From Epiperipatus broadwayi (lineage: Eukaryota; Onychophora; Udeonychophora; Euonychophora; Peripatidae), in the NCBI GenBank assembly GCA_028023455.1, contig JAQFVV010012441.1:5505492-5569491 (forward strand): a DNA stretch of 64,000 bases, given 5' to 3'. The notes beneath the pieces are model-generated. The model made no database searches. It was not told where the DNA came from and was given only the letters and a program-made list of their open reading frames with translations. Of the stretch, positions 1 through 11,320 are shown one piece after another (position 1 is the first letter of the stretch; each line of letters begins with the position of its first letter). The translations under genes were made by a program, and so were the position numbers.

Positions 1-960
1 GATGGCATGGCAATCATGCTTCAAGATAGCTATTGTGGTCATTTATTTATATGTTGGTGGACAGAAAATGATTGTAGAATTAATTCCAGTTTTCTGATTT
101 ATGACATAATATTGTAAGTCATACAATAAATCACAAAAAAGTCTGCAAATATATAAATTTATAAATATTCTCTCACATCAAATGCAAAGAAAGACTAGAG
201 GTTATTAATTCAAAACTACAGATACTTTTTGTACTACCAAAGTCTTCCAAAGGTTCATGGAACCAAACATTCAGCCCCATATATCCATTAGTGTCACATT
301 TTACAATATTTAAAATTAAGAACACAATAATTGTAGACAACAGTAAAAGGAAATTAAATACTCTATAAAACATCATCAAAATATTTTTTTCATTCACTTT
401 TAACATGTATGGTTTTAATTTTCATGGCATTTCCCTGGTACTTTTTTAGATACATTTCATTTATAATGAAATCTGAATTGCATTCTGAAAATGAGCTCTC
501 TGATAACAGTACTTATCTGACTAATCCATAAGTGTAGTGAAACCACTCTTAGTTTCTTACTCTAGATTGAATTAAAGTTATTAGCAATGAATCACACATT
601 ATATGACATCAACTTACACAATACAGTAACAAGTTCTCTTTTTTAAACTATATTTATATCACCAGGTATAAGTTGTCTCAAAAGATAGATCCCACATTTT
701 AAAGCTTAATAAGTTTCTAACCAGTGATGATCTCTACTCTATTCACAGACTTGTTTTTAGTTTTAGGCTTTTACCAGTGAGAAGTTTTGGAACTTCATAT
801 AGTGCATACTGAATCTTTCAGAGCTAATGTGCATTGCCTCTAACAGTGATATTTTTATTTATTTCTTTGACTAACTAGCCTTAATTTAAAGCATATTAAT
901 GTTTTCAACTTGAACCAACATGCCTGACAAAAACCAAAATCAAAACACTATTCTGGGAAT
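1..960. other. AT-rich region without recognised feature
   Basis: Only short chance reading frames are seen, none with family resemblance. No long repeat shared with the rest of the window was noticed. Confidence 0.5.
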
Positions 961-985
961 ATAGGATGAGAAAGCATTGCTTAGG

Positions 986-1017
<32 letters not shown>

Positions 1018-1019
1018 CG

Positions 1020-1058
<39 letters not shown>
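986..1058. repeat. (TA)n tract with central ACGT
   Basis: A TA dinucleotide tract is broken once by ACGT at about 1017-1020, making one long self-complementary block. It abuts the 5' side of the PLE copy that follows. Confidence 0.95.
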
Positions 1059-1061
<3 letters not shown>

Positions 1062-1194
1062 ACGGTAACAAACTATTATAAACAATCCTTAAATTTGCAG
1101 AAGTACTTTCGGTTAATTTCTTGAACCTGAATCAACTGCCATTAAAATTCAAATATAAAATTACATAAAGAAATAATCCTTTGCTAGTTATGAT

Positions 1195-1946
1195 AAATTT
1201 TGGTGGTTCATTTATGTATCAGTCTTCTAAATATATTGGTAAACTTTTACAAGATTTTTAGAATTTGGAGAAAATACTATTGCTTCATCGTTTGATTTTG
1301 TAAATAGTATTACAAATTTGATGATTGATGAAAATGATGTTATTGCTTCATTGGATGTTAGAGGAATGTATGGATCTATTGATAGAATGAATTCCATAAA
1401 AATAATTGAACATTCATTAAAAAGTAAAAGTATTTGTAAATATATGATAAAGTTTATTATTGATTGTTTAACATTTTTTAATGATAACATTGTGGCATCT
1501 TTTGAAGGGCAATATTATAAAATGTCTAAAGGTTGGCCTATGGGTTTTCCTGTAGTTGCACAAGTTTGCAATTTTGTTTTATCTACATATGAGAGTAGTA
1601 TTTTAAATATGTGTACTTTTGGAGATATTAAAATTTACAAAAAATATGTGGATCATGTTTTGTTTGTGCAAATAATACTACTATAAATTTGCTTGTAGAT
1701 GAATTAAATAAGTTAAATGGCTTGAAATGGACTATTGAAAAGGAGCAGGACAAAAATATTAAATATTTAGATTTAATTATTACAAGAGATAACACTATAT
1801 TAAATTATAAATTAATAATTAAGCCACTGCAAAAAAGGGAATATATAAATTGTAAATCAAATGTACCAATGATGCATAAGATGGCAAGTTTTATATTTTT
1901 TTGTTTCGGAATGAAATATTATGTCATTACCAAAATGATAAACTGA
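1195..1946 (+). pseudogene. PLE reverse transcriptase remnant
   Basis: Reverse transcriptase of a Penelope-like retroelement, which would copy element RNA into DNA at a chromosomal nick. Upstream of the first long frame, in another frame, a finger-like stretch (YIGKLLQDF) can be read. The frame at 1318-1686 then gives ENDVIASLDVRGMYGSI, the motif A region where the family usually has a D-V-x-S-L-F pattern, MSKGWPMGFPVVA (motif B), and KKYVDHVLFV, where the catalytic YVDD has become YVDH. After a frame change at about 1686, 1689-1946 gives ELNKLNGLKWTIEKEQ and IKYLDLIITRD, the usual PLE stretch after the active site. The frame changes and the damaged second Asp show that it is inactive. The family call rests on motif order and on the GIY-YIG part downstream. 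Confidence 0.85.
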
Positions 1947-2016
1947 AAAATATTGAGATATTTGCCAAGGAATTGCTTGATGTTGGTTATAAAATGGAAC
2001 AAATAAGCAATACTTT

Positions 2017-2430
2017 ATGTCAATTAAAAAAAAGTATAATAATTTAAAGGAAATGAAGATTAATAATAAACAATGGATATCTATTCCATTTATATCAAAT
2101 CCACAAGTAAAATTTTTTAAGGATTTATATAAGAATGTGTTTAATGTTTCATTCTACGTTCCAAACAATATTAATAAATTAGTCAGCAATTCTAAGGAAG
2201 CCATATCTGTCAAGCAGAAAAATAATGTCATATGTCAATTTTTTTGTGATTGTCTGCTATCATATATAGGTGAATCTAGGTGCACTATTGAGAAGAGATT
2301 GAGGGAGCATGAATTGTTATATAAACATACAAAAAGGAAAAATAATGGTGATTTAATTTCTCCTTCAGTTTTTTTTTTGATCATGAAAAAACATGTAAAT
2401 ATAAATTTGAGTTTGATTTTGAAAATTTGA
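2017..2430 (+). pseudogene. PLE thumb/connector and GIY-YIG endonuclease remnant
   Basis: This is the C-terminal part of the same PLE, in a frame different from the preceding piece. The first half (ISIPFISNPQVKFFKDLY, then FYVPNNINKL) is the connector between RT and nuclease. The second half holds CQFFCDCLLSYIGESRCTIE followed by KRLREHE: the YIG half-motif, a Cys-x-Cys pair and the downstream Arg of GIY-YIG nucleases. The GIY half is not clean, so the nuclease is probably dead. The same segment recurs in poorer shape near 60180-60560. Confidence 0.85.
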
Positions 2431-2597
2431 AAATTCTTCATGAGGAGAGAAACCATAATAAAAGAAAAAATAGAGGCAATTTTTATAAATAGGAATAAAA
2501 TGCATTTAATAAATAGGCAATCTGCTAACATTAAAATACAAGATTCCTGGAATTTGAATTGATGGTGTTTGCTTCTGCTTTGTTTTCTTTTTGAATA

Positions 2598-2929
2598 TAT
2601 ATCTTTTTTTTACATTTGGGCGAGCAGCTTCATAGAAATAAAAGAAGATGGAAATGGTTGCTAAAGGAAAAGTGCATTAGATCCAAAATATCCAAATTCT
2701 AAAACTTTGTTCTGATGAAAACCAAAAGCAACCAATTAATCATGGAATATCAAGTTGATCTACACTGGGTAGAGATCTATTAAGTACTACAATCTGACAT
2801 GCATTGATTAATAAAACTTAAACTAGGTTGTACAAATATGATGAAAAAACAAAATAAAAGATGCAAGTCAAATATTAATATTTTATGTATATAACAATGT
2901 GACATTTCATAACCCAAAGTGCCAAGCTC
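2598..2929. other. AT-rich spacer after the PLE
   Basis: No coding potential is seen. A CTGATGA heptamer at about 2712 has no paired stem II or GAAA behind it, so I do not call a ribozyme here. Confidence 0.4.
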
Positions 2930-3345
2930 ATATATATATATATATATATAACAAAAACAAGTTATAAAAATGTAAACTTGCTATCGCTTGTATTTATGAT
3001 CAATAGATGGAGCTTTACCAAAACCTCCCAACAAGCATATTTTTGTTTACATAAATGCCAGAGTCAGAATTCACTGTCTCTTTCATTGGCTCCACCTTCA
3101 GATCAGCTGATTTCAAGCTGATTTTCTATCATCAGTGAAGGATAGGAGTTAGAAACTAGACCTAAACACTAACTCCAAGCGTTTGTGCAACAAGTTCCTA
3201 TCAGTTTGCAAGCATGAATTTTTCAGACACGTAAATGTCTTCAAACCCAGCCTAACAAGCTAGATAGCTATATGGTCTGATATCAGTTCAGTTTCACCAC
3301 ATAGTAAAAGCTTCTGCAATATATATATCATTGCAAGAAACTTCA
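2930..3345 (-). mobile_element. Hammerhead-bearing short element, copy C1
   Basis: This is a non-coding element of about 0.4 kb ending in a TA tract at 2930-2951. Read on the minus strand it aligns along its length with 9085-9432 (shared ACTGAACTGAT, CTGAAAAATTCATGCTT and AAAGCTCCATCTA blocks). More distantly it aligns with 8683-8945, 18110-18585, 26190-26535 and 58912-59400. It contains a hammerhead core at 3095-3141. No open reading frame is present, so it must be non-autonomous. Confidence 0.75.
3095..3141 (-). ncRNA. Type I hammerhead ribozyme, core residues intact
   Basis: Minus-strand order: CCTTCA, then CTGATGA, a poor stem II segment, GAAA, TCAGCTGA, TC, TGAAGG. CTGATGA and GAAA are the conserved core. 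Stem I (CCTTCA with TGAAGG) is a perfect 6-bp pair. Stem III comes from the self-complementary ATCAGCTGAT and ends at U-C, the expected cleavage position, so cleavage would fall between 3101 and 3100. Stem II is weak: only A-U and G-C next to a U-U pair. Activity is not shown. Confidence 0.7.
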
Positions 3346-3429
3346 AAGGTACATTTGTGAAAAACAAAAACAAGTCAAAAATCAGCAAAAGTGATTTGAG
3401 AAAGTCTTCAACTTTCTAATCAATTGACA

Positions 3430-4500
3430 ATCATTTTCTTGGTAAAGACATGAATTATGAATGAGTTCTTAAATTCCAATGAGAGCTAAATAGTTGTATG
3501 TCTGGATATCACAAGCTTCATAAATAATTAGTAAAATCATTGTCTCAAAGCTTAATCACTGATTACATTGTCAACAGAAAACCATTAACTTTTAGACTGA
3601 AAATTTTTTTATTGGGTGAGTGAATTAAAGTTTTAAACCTTTGATTGATTCCATTACATAATCAGCAGTAAAAGTATATTTGTCTTTTAATATTAGATCC
3701 ATTTGTAAAAAGCAAATTAATAAATTGTCAGATTATGAAAGTGAATGAAAGTTTTTCCAAAAATTAATTTTTATTTATAATTATAAAAATATTATATAGT
3801 GGAGAACCTAAAAATAATGTATTTAGCCTATTAAAAAATTCTGCATACATCATTGATTTCTTTTCAATTTATGTTCATGTAAAAGTAAAGAATTTTTACT
3901 AAAATCTTAACTATTTTTCTAAAATAATTACATTTTCAGCAGATTTTATCAAATAATTTATAATACGTAAAACAAATATGGAAAAAATACTCGAAAATAT
4001 AGATTTTCATTTTGAGTGTCAAGTGCTCCCTTTGGTTCAAAATGAGCAGCAACAAATCAGTACCTTATGGTATGTTTTAAGTTTTAAAAAAACATAAATT
4101 TGCTATGATAATGATGGTTTTAGAGAGACTTGAAGTCATGAATGAAAATTTTCAGTTGGTGCACTTTTTAAACACAGCATGAGACTGAAGTTGGCTCTAA
4201 TTGTATTTCCTCTTGTGGTGAATCTGATTTCCAAATAGCGATAATGATTAAAATATATTTGAAAAAAATGTAAAATAAATTACACATAAAAACATTTTGT
4301 TTTGAATAAAATTAAATAGTTAATAAAAAAAGTAAAAAAAGTTTGTCTTGTATCAATTTTTTTGAAATATTTGAAATTTTTTATTAGTCATACTTTATTT
4401 TCTTATTTTTTTATGTGAATTTTAAAGTAAGTTTAGTTCTTTTGCTTTTATGTGATTTTCAAAAAATATTCACCACTCACTGTTATCCATTTTGGTTTCA
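3430..4500. mobile_element. Decayed TIR element, copy T3, split by a nested repeat
   Basis: Bases 3430-3591 match the internal part of the TIR elements at 36193-37194 (inverted) and 37598-38806 (direct), including GTATGTCTGGATATCACAAG and CAGAAAACCATTAAC. Bases 4171-4490 match the adjoining part, including the AAAAAAGTTTGTCTTG block. In the other two copies these pieces are contiguous; here 3592-4170 interrupts them. The terminal inverted repeats are no longer recognisable. Confidence 0.7.
3592..4170 (+). repeat. Repeat R, nested inside T3
   Basis: It is related in inverted orientation to 29745-30455. The best shared block runs through ATTATGAAAGTGAATGAAAG, with weaker matches on both sides. 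It is non-coding, and its family is unknown to me. Confidence 0.55.
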
Positions 4501-4739
4501 TAGACGAAAGATTTTTTTGATTATTTCATGGTCATATTAGTTGCTAAGATGACTTAAAACAGAATCTTTTAAAAAATTGTTTAACTTTTTTATTTTAAGT
4601 ATTTATCTTTATTAAAATATATTTTTATATATATATTTACAATGTTTTGTGTTTTCCAATCTTTTTTCTGTTTTTGGTTATTTACATTTTTTTATATTAC
4701 TTTAATAAATTATATGTCCTTATATTTGGGTGTTAGTAA

Positions 4740-6105
4740 TTGGGTGTTGCTATTATGCCTTTGTCCATTGTATATCTTCTTTTCATAACTTATTTATTGC
4801 CATATTTTGCATGCTGTAGGTGCTGCTCCTCTTCAGTTTTAATCATTTGTTTTCTTTGTAAGTATTTTAAGCATTGCTCAAAGTATTTTTTTCATCCTTT
4901 ATCAAATTTTTTAATCCAATTATATTTTTTATTATGGAATATTAATGAACATCTTATTTCCCATATTGTTCTAATTGTGTGGATAAGTACCATAGCATTG
5001 TATGGATCAAATCTCTTGAGGTGTTTGTTAATCATATCTTTTAGATTAATGATTGGGGTTTTCAATACTTTTATTATTCTTTGTTTAAATGCTCTATATT
5101 CTTCAACCAGATGGGCAAATGTTTCTTCATTGTTCTTGCAAGTTGTACACCTGGTTCTAGATTCGTACATAGTTTTTTATTTAAAAGCGTTGTCATGGGG
5201 TGTATCTCTTCATCAATTTATAGATGTGATTCATTTCATTCCAATATCAGCCTTTCAAGCTAATTGAGCACATGCCTTTGAGAGTGTTAAATGTATTTTT
5301 GGGTGTATAGATTGACTGAAAGTTTTTTAGAACTCTACTTATGAATATGTTTAGCCATAATTTATCCTAATACTTGTTATTTTTTTAAGGATACGATATT
5401 TTAGCCCTTCTAAATTAGGCATATTGAGCTCATCTTGTAAGTCCTTATATGCTATAAGTAAATCAACCACAAAGAATTTTGTTTCTTTTTCCATCTTTTT
5501 ATACAGTTTTATATCGCTTTCTAGTGGATTGAAAGTTTTACTCTTTATTATTTATTACAGTTTTTACTTTAATAAATGACACATATTTTCTTAGATCTAT
5601 TATATTGAGCCCTCCTTTATTAATTGTTAATTGTACCATTGCCATTGATATTATTTTGGTTGTCCTTTTCCAAATGTACTTTTTTGCTATTCTGCTTATT
5701 TTGTTTACTGTATTGTTTAAAAGTTTAGCCAAGGGTTGTAGTAATTTAATATTCCTGTGGCTATTCCATTAAATATTTTGGCTCTAGTTATTTCATATAG
5801 TTTTATGGGTGAACAGTTATTTATTTTTTTTGGCTATTTTATGAATTATTAGCTTGTTTAGATATCTGTACCTCTTTGTTTTTTATTGGTATAAAGGTAT
5901 TCCTAGGAACATTGATGAATTTGCCTGGAAATCACTGGGAATTTTTTTACCAGTAGCTAATTGCCATGCAGCTGATTTGGATGGTTGTATTATTAATCCT
6001 GTTTGTTTTTGAAAATTTTCAAGTATGTTGATAATAATTTTCATGTTGTAGATATTTAGGAATCTTATTACCATGTCATCAATGAATTCAGTTGTTCACC
6101 TGATA
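4740..6105 (-). mobile_element. L1/Tx1-like LINE fragment, 5'-truncated
   Basis: Three minus-strand reading frames, in order, correspond to the end of RT, the connector and the C-terminal zinc-finger region of an L1/Tx1-type ORF2. Only the part after the RT active site survives, which is the expected 5' truncation. The plus-strand frame over 4740-5267 is a shadow. Confidence 0.75.
4892..6090 (-). pseudogene. LINE ORF2 C-terminal half, broken
   Basis: Reading on the minus strand from 6090: FIDDM is the RT active-site box (family form F/Y-x-D-D). It is followed by INILENFQKQTGLIIQPSKS and SSMFLGIPLYQ, the stretch that follows that box in L1/Tx1 RTs. The frame at 5538-5732 gives KYIWKR and NKGGLNIIDLRKYV, typical of the connector. 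The frame at 4892-5170 gives CTTCKNNEETFAHL, a Cys-x2-Cys and His pattern of the RT-associated zinc finger, followed by TIRTIWEIR. Several frame changes and stops separate these pieces, so no enzyme could be made. Confidence 0.75.
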
Positions 6106-6783
6106 GAAAAAATACAGCAAAATAGGCTGTGGAAGTCAAACTAAACTAGTATCTAACATTTTTGTACTCTTTCGTGCATGTTTCTCATTGGCAGAAAAAA
6201 AATCCATATTGAAGTTTTCTTTTTTTTAAACTTGTACTATTATATTATATTACTTACATGAAATTATTTAGAATTGTAATAAAAATGTTGAATAACAACT
6301 TATTATTTATTATTAGAATAGGAGTAATAAAATTAGAATATTGCATATTGTCAAAATTACTTAAAATATATGGAATTATTAAAAAAATGTAGCTAATGTG
6401 TACTGTGACTGCATATTGTAAACAACATTTAAGAATTTCTTTTACATTATATAATATACAGATCCAAATAAAAGTCACTTTATACAGAATATAAATATGT
6501 ATGCTAGCAATGAATTTTTTGTTATGTTATGATGTGTCACATTTTATTAAGTTCAGTAGGTAAGTTCTTTGAAATGACTTTTAAAAATTTCGATGCTGTC
6601 AAATTATTTAAAAAAATATTAAAAATATTAATCTTTTCCGTTTATCTGTATATAATTGTGGATGCATTATTAATAGTTTTATACTGAATAAAATTTTCAT
6701 TTTTTTTTCATTCATTTTTAAAATATGATTTTTTTCTACAGTACAGGCTTTTTTCATACCTGCACTTATATATGTATTATATA
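6106..6783. other. AT-rich region without recognised feature
   Basis: Only chance frames are present. A short TATATATG stretch precedes the fold-back arm. Confidence 0.4.
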
Positions 6784-6938
6784 GGGGTTTGAACTCAGAC
6801 TTTTACACGACCTTCTACCATCTGTGCTATCTCATACCACTGATACACTTGATCACACACATGTCGAAAAGATAAATAACCACCACCAATGTCCGTATTT
6901 TGTGCTAAACCAGTATTCGTCAGTTGGTCCAGATTAAT
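6784..6938 (-). repeat. Fold-back family A, single arm (A1) with tRNA-like boxes
   Basis: It matches one arm of the palindromic elements at 16986-17725, 40021-40700 and 55935-56750. On the minus strand it reads TAGCACAGATGGTAGAAGG, very close to a tRNA D-arm/A box. About 14 bases later comes GAGTTCAAACCCC, close to a pol III B box. The arm ends a few bases after the B box in TA-rich sequence. The second arm is missing. Confidence 0.65.
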
Positions 6939-8060
6939 TCATTCATTTTTATAAATGTGTGATAACGTTAAAAGATGTTTTAAAATCGAATTAGTAGATT
7001 ATTTTTAATTTAGATTTAGTAATTTTTGATCATAAAAAGTTCACTATTATGAAATCATTTTTAAATCAAAATAACTATTATGATAACTAAATTACAATGT
7101 GATGGGCATTTTTTGACTATAAGCAATGTACTGTTAATAAAAAATTTAATCCATGAAAGTGAGTAAATATAGTGTACAGTTTTTAAACTAATGTACATAT
7201 TTTAGAATTTAATACGATATTAATATATTTGTTTGTTTTATGCCATTTAAATACGCTTTTGATTATTATACCGAATCCAACAGTTTTTGGAAGATGTATA
7301 ATCATTAATGATGAAATTCTTTACATATATCATATTATTGAACTGATTATCTTGCAAAGATGAAGGATGAAAATAAAATACTATACATTCATTAATCGTA
7401 TTTAAAGTTTATAGTCAAAATATTGTATCCATCACTAATATTATAATATTGTAATATGTATTATGAATAAACTCTGTACTATACTGTTTCAGTATGAACA
7501 TTGCTATTTTGTTTTTGGATAATATAGCATTAATAACTATTCCACTATGTCATCAATCTTACAAAACGGTGTCCAAATTTTTTTTTTAAAAATTTCATGT
7601 TCATTATAGTGAATATTCGATTATAAATCGAAATAGTGGATACAAATTGATGATGATCACTATTATGAACCCTTTCATAAAGACTAAGTGCTAAGTCAGG
7701 TAATCTTATAAAAAAGTTTATTTTCACTCATATGCTATTAGATTGATGTTAAATTTATGCATACTTTCTCTTCCCTGCAATATATAAATTAAATTTGTAT
7801 AAATAATTTGTCAGTTGAAATATCAAGATCATAAGTTCAAGTCTGGTTTCATCATGATCGATAAAGATCAGCTTATATAAAAATAAACTCTAAGCACAAA
7901 TGTTACACTTATGCTTCTAAAACAGTATCTTGATGGGTAAATGTACATAAATTTAATATCTACCAATTAGACAGTACAGGGTGGGGTGCTAAAATTTGAG
8001 CTTTATTTATAGGGAAAGTATGACTGGAATAGTATAGCTATGGGGTATTTCAAATATTTT
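6939..8060. other. AT-rich region, no gene
   Basis: No conserved frame was recognised. An isolated B-box-like AGTTCAAGTCTGG near 7835 lacks a convincing A box. Confidence 0.4.
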
Positions 8061-8065
8061 ACACT

Positions 8066-8101
<36 letters not shown>
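8061..8101. repeat. (AC)n(AT)n compound microsatellite
   Basis: An AC run passes directly into an AT run. It lies exactly at the left edge of the palindrome that follows. Confidence 0.95.
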
Positions 8102-8637
8102 AAATCTTATAATTAAATATTAGTGAATACAGTAATCAAAAATTTTTGAAAAAGACAAAATATAATAGTCACTTAGGAGCACTTTTGACTATCCTCATAG
8201 TCTTTGTCAACTAGTTCTTTGCAAGGTCAACCTTTCCAAAATTCCATGATATTAACATTTGCTGATTGCCTATTGATTAAGTCTTTTCTATATTTATATA
8301 TTAGCATAGCTTCCTTTGTTTTTCTTTTATTGTTATTTTGTTCAGTTTGCAATATTTTTACATTAACTATAATAATGTAAAAATATTGCAAAGTGAAGGA
8401 AATAAAAATAAAACGAAAATAAAGGAAACTATGCTAATATATAAATATATGCAAGACTTAATCAATAGGCAATCAGCAAATGTTAAGCTTACAAAATTAT
8501 CTGATGGTTGATCTTTCAAAGAACTAATTGACAAAGACTATGAAGATAGTCAAAATTGCTTCTAAGTGCTGATTATATTTTGTATTTTTCAGAAATTTTT
8601 GATTACTGTATTCACTAATATTTAATTATAAGATTTT
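8101..8637. repeat. Near-perfect palindrome built from PLE 3'-end sequence
   Basis: The left arm (about 8101-8364) is the reverse complement of the right arm (about 8373-8637), with a spacer of about 8 bases. The right arm contains ATCAATAGGCAATCAGCAAA followed by TGTTAAG, resembling the PLE 3' end at 2515-2540 (AATAGGCAATCTGCTAACA). The GAAGGAAATAAAAATAAAACG stretch resembles the bases before it in the PLE. It is non-coding. Confidence 0.8.
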
Positions 8638-8682
8638 GCTTTGAAAAAATACAGACATTGATTTATAATATATATGTAGTGA

Positions 8683-8945
8683 GGATGCTAATAGCTCTCC
8701 ACAAGCTTGTCTGAAATTTTCAGATTTTCTACTTAATAGTTAAATCTTAGATAAATGCTAAGCTTGAGCTGGTATTTTAGATCTAGTGTCTGAATATCCT
8801 AATACCTCCCTGAGGATAGCCAGTAGCTTGAAATTGGTTTGAGGATAGGGATAATTCTGGATAGAGATTTTTAAATGCTTTCTCTTGTATCTGTTATCGG
8901 AACAGCTTGTTTATAGCTATTAGCATATTCATTATATTAAATTTG
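8683..8945 (+). mobile_element. Hammerhead-bearing short element, copy B1
   Basis: It aligns with copies B2 (18110-18585) and B3 (58912-59400), including TTAGATAAATGCT and GTATTTTAGATCTAGTGTC. Its first about 28 bases (GGATGCTAATAGCTCT...) are the inverted form of its last bases (...AGCTATTAGCATATTC), so the element has inverted ends. A hammerhead core lies at 8805-8844. It is non-coding. Confidence 0.7.
8805..8844 (+). ncRNA. Type I hammerhead ribozyme, core intact
   Basis: Order: CCTCC, CTGAGGA, TAGCCAGTAGCTT, GAAA, TTGG, TT, TGAGG. CTGAGGA and GAAA are the conserved core. Stem II is A-G-C with G-C-T around CAGTA, with a U-U mismatch at its base. Stem I pairs CCTC with GAGG but has a C-U mismatch next to the cleavage site. 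The expected cut follows U-U at 8838-8839 or so. Stem III is degraded. Confidence 0.65.
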
Positions 8946-8980
8946 TAATTCAAGCTTATTAAATTAAGTCACATTGTGTA

Positions 8981-8989
8981 TGACTAAAT

Positions 8990-9035
<46 letters not shown>

Positions 9036-9042
9036 AATATAG

Positions 9043-9092
<50 letters not shown>
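8981..9092. repeat. (TA)n tracts forming a stem
   Basis: Two TA tracts flank AAAAAAATATAGTC at about 9030-9044, which is complementary to GACTAAATTTTTT just before the first tract. The whole can fold back on itself. Confidence 0.9.
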
Positions 9093-9094
<2 letters not shown>

Positions 9095-9432
9095 CAGAGG
9101 CTTTTACTATGTAGTAAAACTGAACTGATTTCAGACCCATATAGCTGTCTAGTTTGTTTAGCTGGATCTGAAGATATTTATGTATCTGAAAAATTCATGC
9201 TTTCAAACTGATAGAAAGATGTTTCATAAATGTTGATTGTAGAGTTGGTATTTAGATCTAGTTTCTAGTCTTTCCTACCCTTTACTGAGGTGAGCCAACT
9301 AGCTCAAAACCATGGTCTAAGGATTGGAGACAATGAAAGAGATATTGAATTCTATCTCTCTCAGCATTTATGTAAACAAAAGATTGTTATGAGCTATTTG
9401 TAAAGCTCCATCTAGTGATATATATATATATA
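9085..9432 (+). mobile_element. Hammerhead-bearing short element, copy C2
   Basis: It is the plus-strand counterpart of C1 (2930-3345). It runs from TATTGCAGAGGCTTTTACTA to AAAGCTCCATCTAGTGATA and a TA tract at 9419-9432. The alignment is continuous with small indels. A hammerhead core lies at 9279-9322. Confidence 0.75.
9279..9322 (+). ncRNA. Hammerhead ribozyme, one core base changed
   Basis: Order: CCTTTA, CTGAGGT, GAGC, CAACTA, GCTC, AAAA, CC, AT, GG, TC, TAAGG. Stem II (GAGC with GCTC) is perfect. Stem III is A-C-C with G-G-U around a 2-base loop. The cleavage site is GUC, with the cut between 9317 and 9318. Stem I pairs CCTTTA with TAAGG, including one G-U. Two core changes, CTGAGGT for CTGAGGA and AAAA for GAAA, should weaken or abolish activity. 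Confidence 0.7.
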
Positions 9433-11320
9433 AACAAAAGAAGTATATGACCCTCCTCCCAAGATATGTATTAAAAGCACTCTAATTATTGAACAAAGGG
9501 TCAAGAGTACCATTTTTACTAAATTATAGATGAAATTATATACTCTGTTAAAGTGACATTTATATTATGTATTTTAATTACATTTTTTCAGTATATTTAT
9601 TTTTATGTGATTAAAATTAGTAATAAATCAAAATCTGCATATTAGTTCCTCTAATCTTTTTTTTCTTCCTCCACAAAAATATATTTTTAAAATCATCATG
9701 ATCACAACTTTAAAAATACCCTTCTTTCCTTCTATAGCAACCTTAATTATTTCAAAATATTACTTTTATATGTGATTTTAATAAATGAAACAGTTTCACC
9801 ATCAAAAAATATTATTTTCACAATTATGGCAGAGTCATTCAGATATTGGAGTGCTGCAAATAATCATATTAATAAGTCACAATTGTGTAAATATAAGGAG
9901 GAATTCAAAAATAAGTAGAATTGTTCTTTGGTTTTCTTGCCTGTTGTAGTATATTTCAGATGTTACATATGTTTTGCAGATACCCTTCTACATGAATATG
10001 TTCAAAGACATCATGATGTGAAATTATGGAACAATATAGCAATTGTTTTTTGTAAAATGAATTTTGTCTATTTATCATTTTTTTATGATTAAAAAGTTCA
10101 ACAATATAAAATTATGTTTTTACTTACAGAAAACTACAGGGAAAAAGTTGTTGTAATGCTTGAAAGATATTATAAGTAAAAAGATCTCATAAAGACCCAA
10201 GTTTGTCAATGGCTTAATGGAAATATTAATTTATAATATCCTTAAAATACATCGCAAGTGAAGTTCAAAGTCAAAACAATGCTGATTTTCTGTTTGTTGA
10301 TACAAATAACATTTTCACTCAAATTAAAGTTTGTACTGGTCAGGCATTTCATTTGCAAGTTCTGAAACATTGATGTGATGCAATAAAATGTAATCTTCTT
10401 GTTTTGTGACAAAGAAAAGAGTGTAAGGTCCACCCCCACATGATTTGATTTCTCAAATCCTTGAGTGTTAAACACTTTATAAATAAATTCAGTTTGACTC
10501 AGCTAATCTATCAATCATATTTGTTCAATTTTGCTTTGAGTGATTTTTTAATCTGTTGAATGAAAAAGTGTCTCATTTTTTGTGTGGATTTAGAGATAGC
10601 AGGGGAAATGACACAGTCATTAAAATGCATCATTTTGCAAGTGTTTTCAGACTATTTTGAAAAGTGACAGAGTTGTGCTGGAGCATTGCATTAAATAGCC
10701 AATACTTTTTAAACAAGTCAATTTGCAACACCTAAATATAAATATGCATTTTTATTACAATTTTTTGTTATTTTTGGGTCCCCCTGGTACAAGCTTAAAA
10801 TGAAATATGTACTTATTTATTAATTGTAAATAAAAATTATAGATCCTAATATTATATGAAAAAATGTTTAACAAAATACATAGGATGAAATTTTAAAAAC
10901 AGAGCTGTGTTTTTTAGCAAAGGAACTTTATTTTGAAGATAACAGTAATCTTACATGAATTCACATTTTGTTTAAAAATTAAAATTGAGAATTTTAAATT
11001 TATAATAATTTTTTTAGATATTTATTTTTATTTTTGTAAAATTAAATAAAAAAACATTTTGATAATATCATATTCGAAATAAACATTTCATTTGAATAGA
11101 TATTTTAAAAAAATCAAACTTAGAGGAAGTATATTAAAACAATTAATTTAAAGAAATGTTTCTCTTTTTTGGCAATGACAACTTCCCCATTGGTGTTATT
11201 TTTGTCTATTTTAAAAATAATAATAGGAATATAAAATTTTAATTAAATTATATTTTTTTGTATTAAAGTTATTTTTAGTGATAGAAATTGGAATTTAAAT
11301 AAGTTTTATTTTATTCCAAA
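9433..11320. other. AT-rich region, no gene recognised
   Basis: Frames up to 77 codons exist but show no family features. No repeat shared with the rest of the window was noticed. Confidence 0.4.

Larger units (their letters stand above)
1063..2597 (+). mobile_element. Penelope-like element, decayed, nearly full coding part
   Basis: This segment carries PLE reverse transcriptase followed by a GIY-YIG-type nuclease remnant. Its 5' end matches 39525-39620 and its 3' end matches 60600-60671 and, inverted, 39690-39835; these matches set the approximate limits. Frameshifts separate the coding pieces, so it is dead. Confidence 0.85.

Noticed and set aside
2706-2735. CTGATGA after the PLE 3' end
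   Set aside because: No paired stem II and no GAAA strand follow. The CTGAGGA near 60714 fails for the same reason.
4740-5267. 175-codon plus-strand frame
   Set aside because: It is antisense to a LINE fragment whose minus-strand frames carry recognisable RT and zinc-finger motifs.
7830-7860. B-box-like AGTTCAAGTCTGG, with similar hits near 27950, 39650 and 63575
   Set aside because: None has a convincing A box or a cloverleaf around it, so I do not call tRNA genes or SINEs there.
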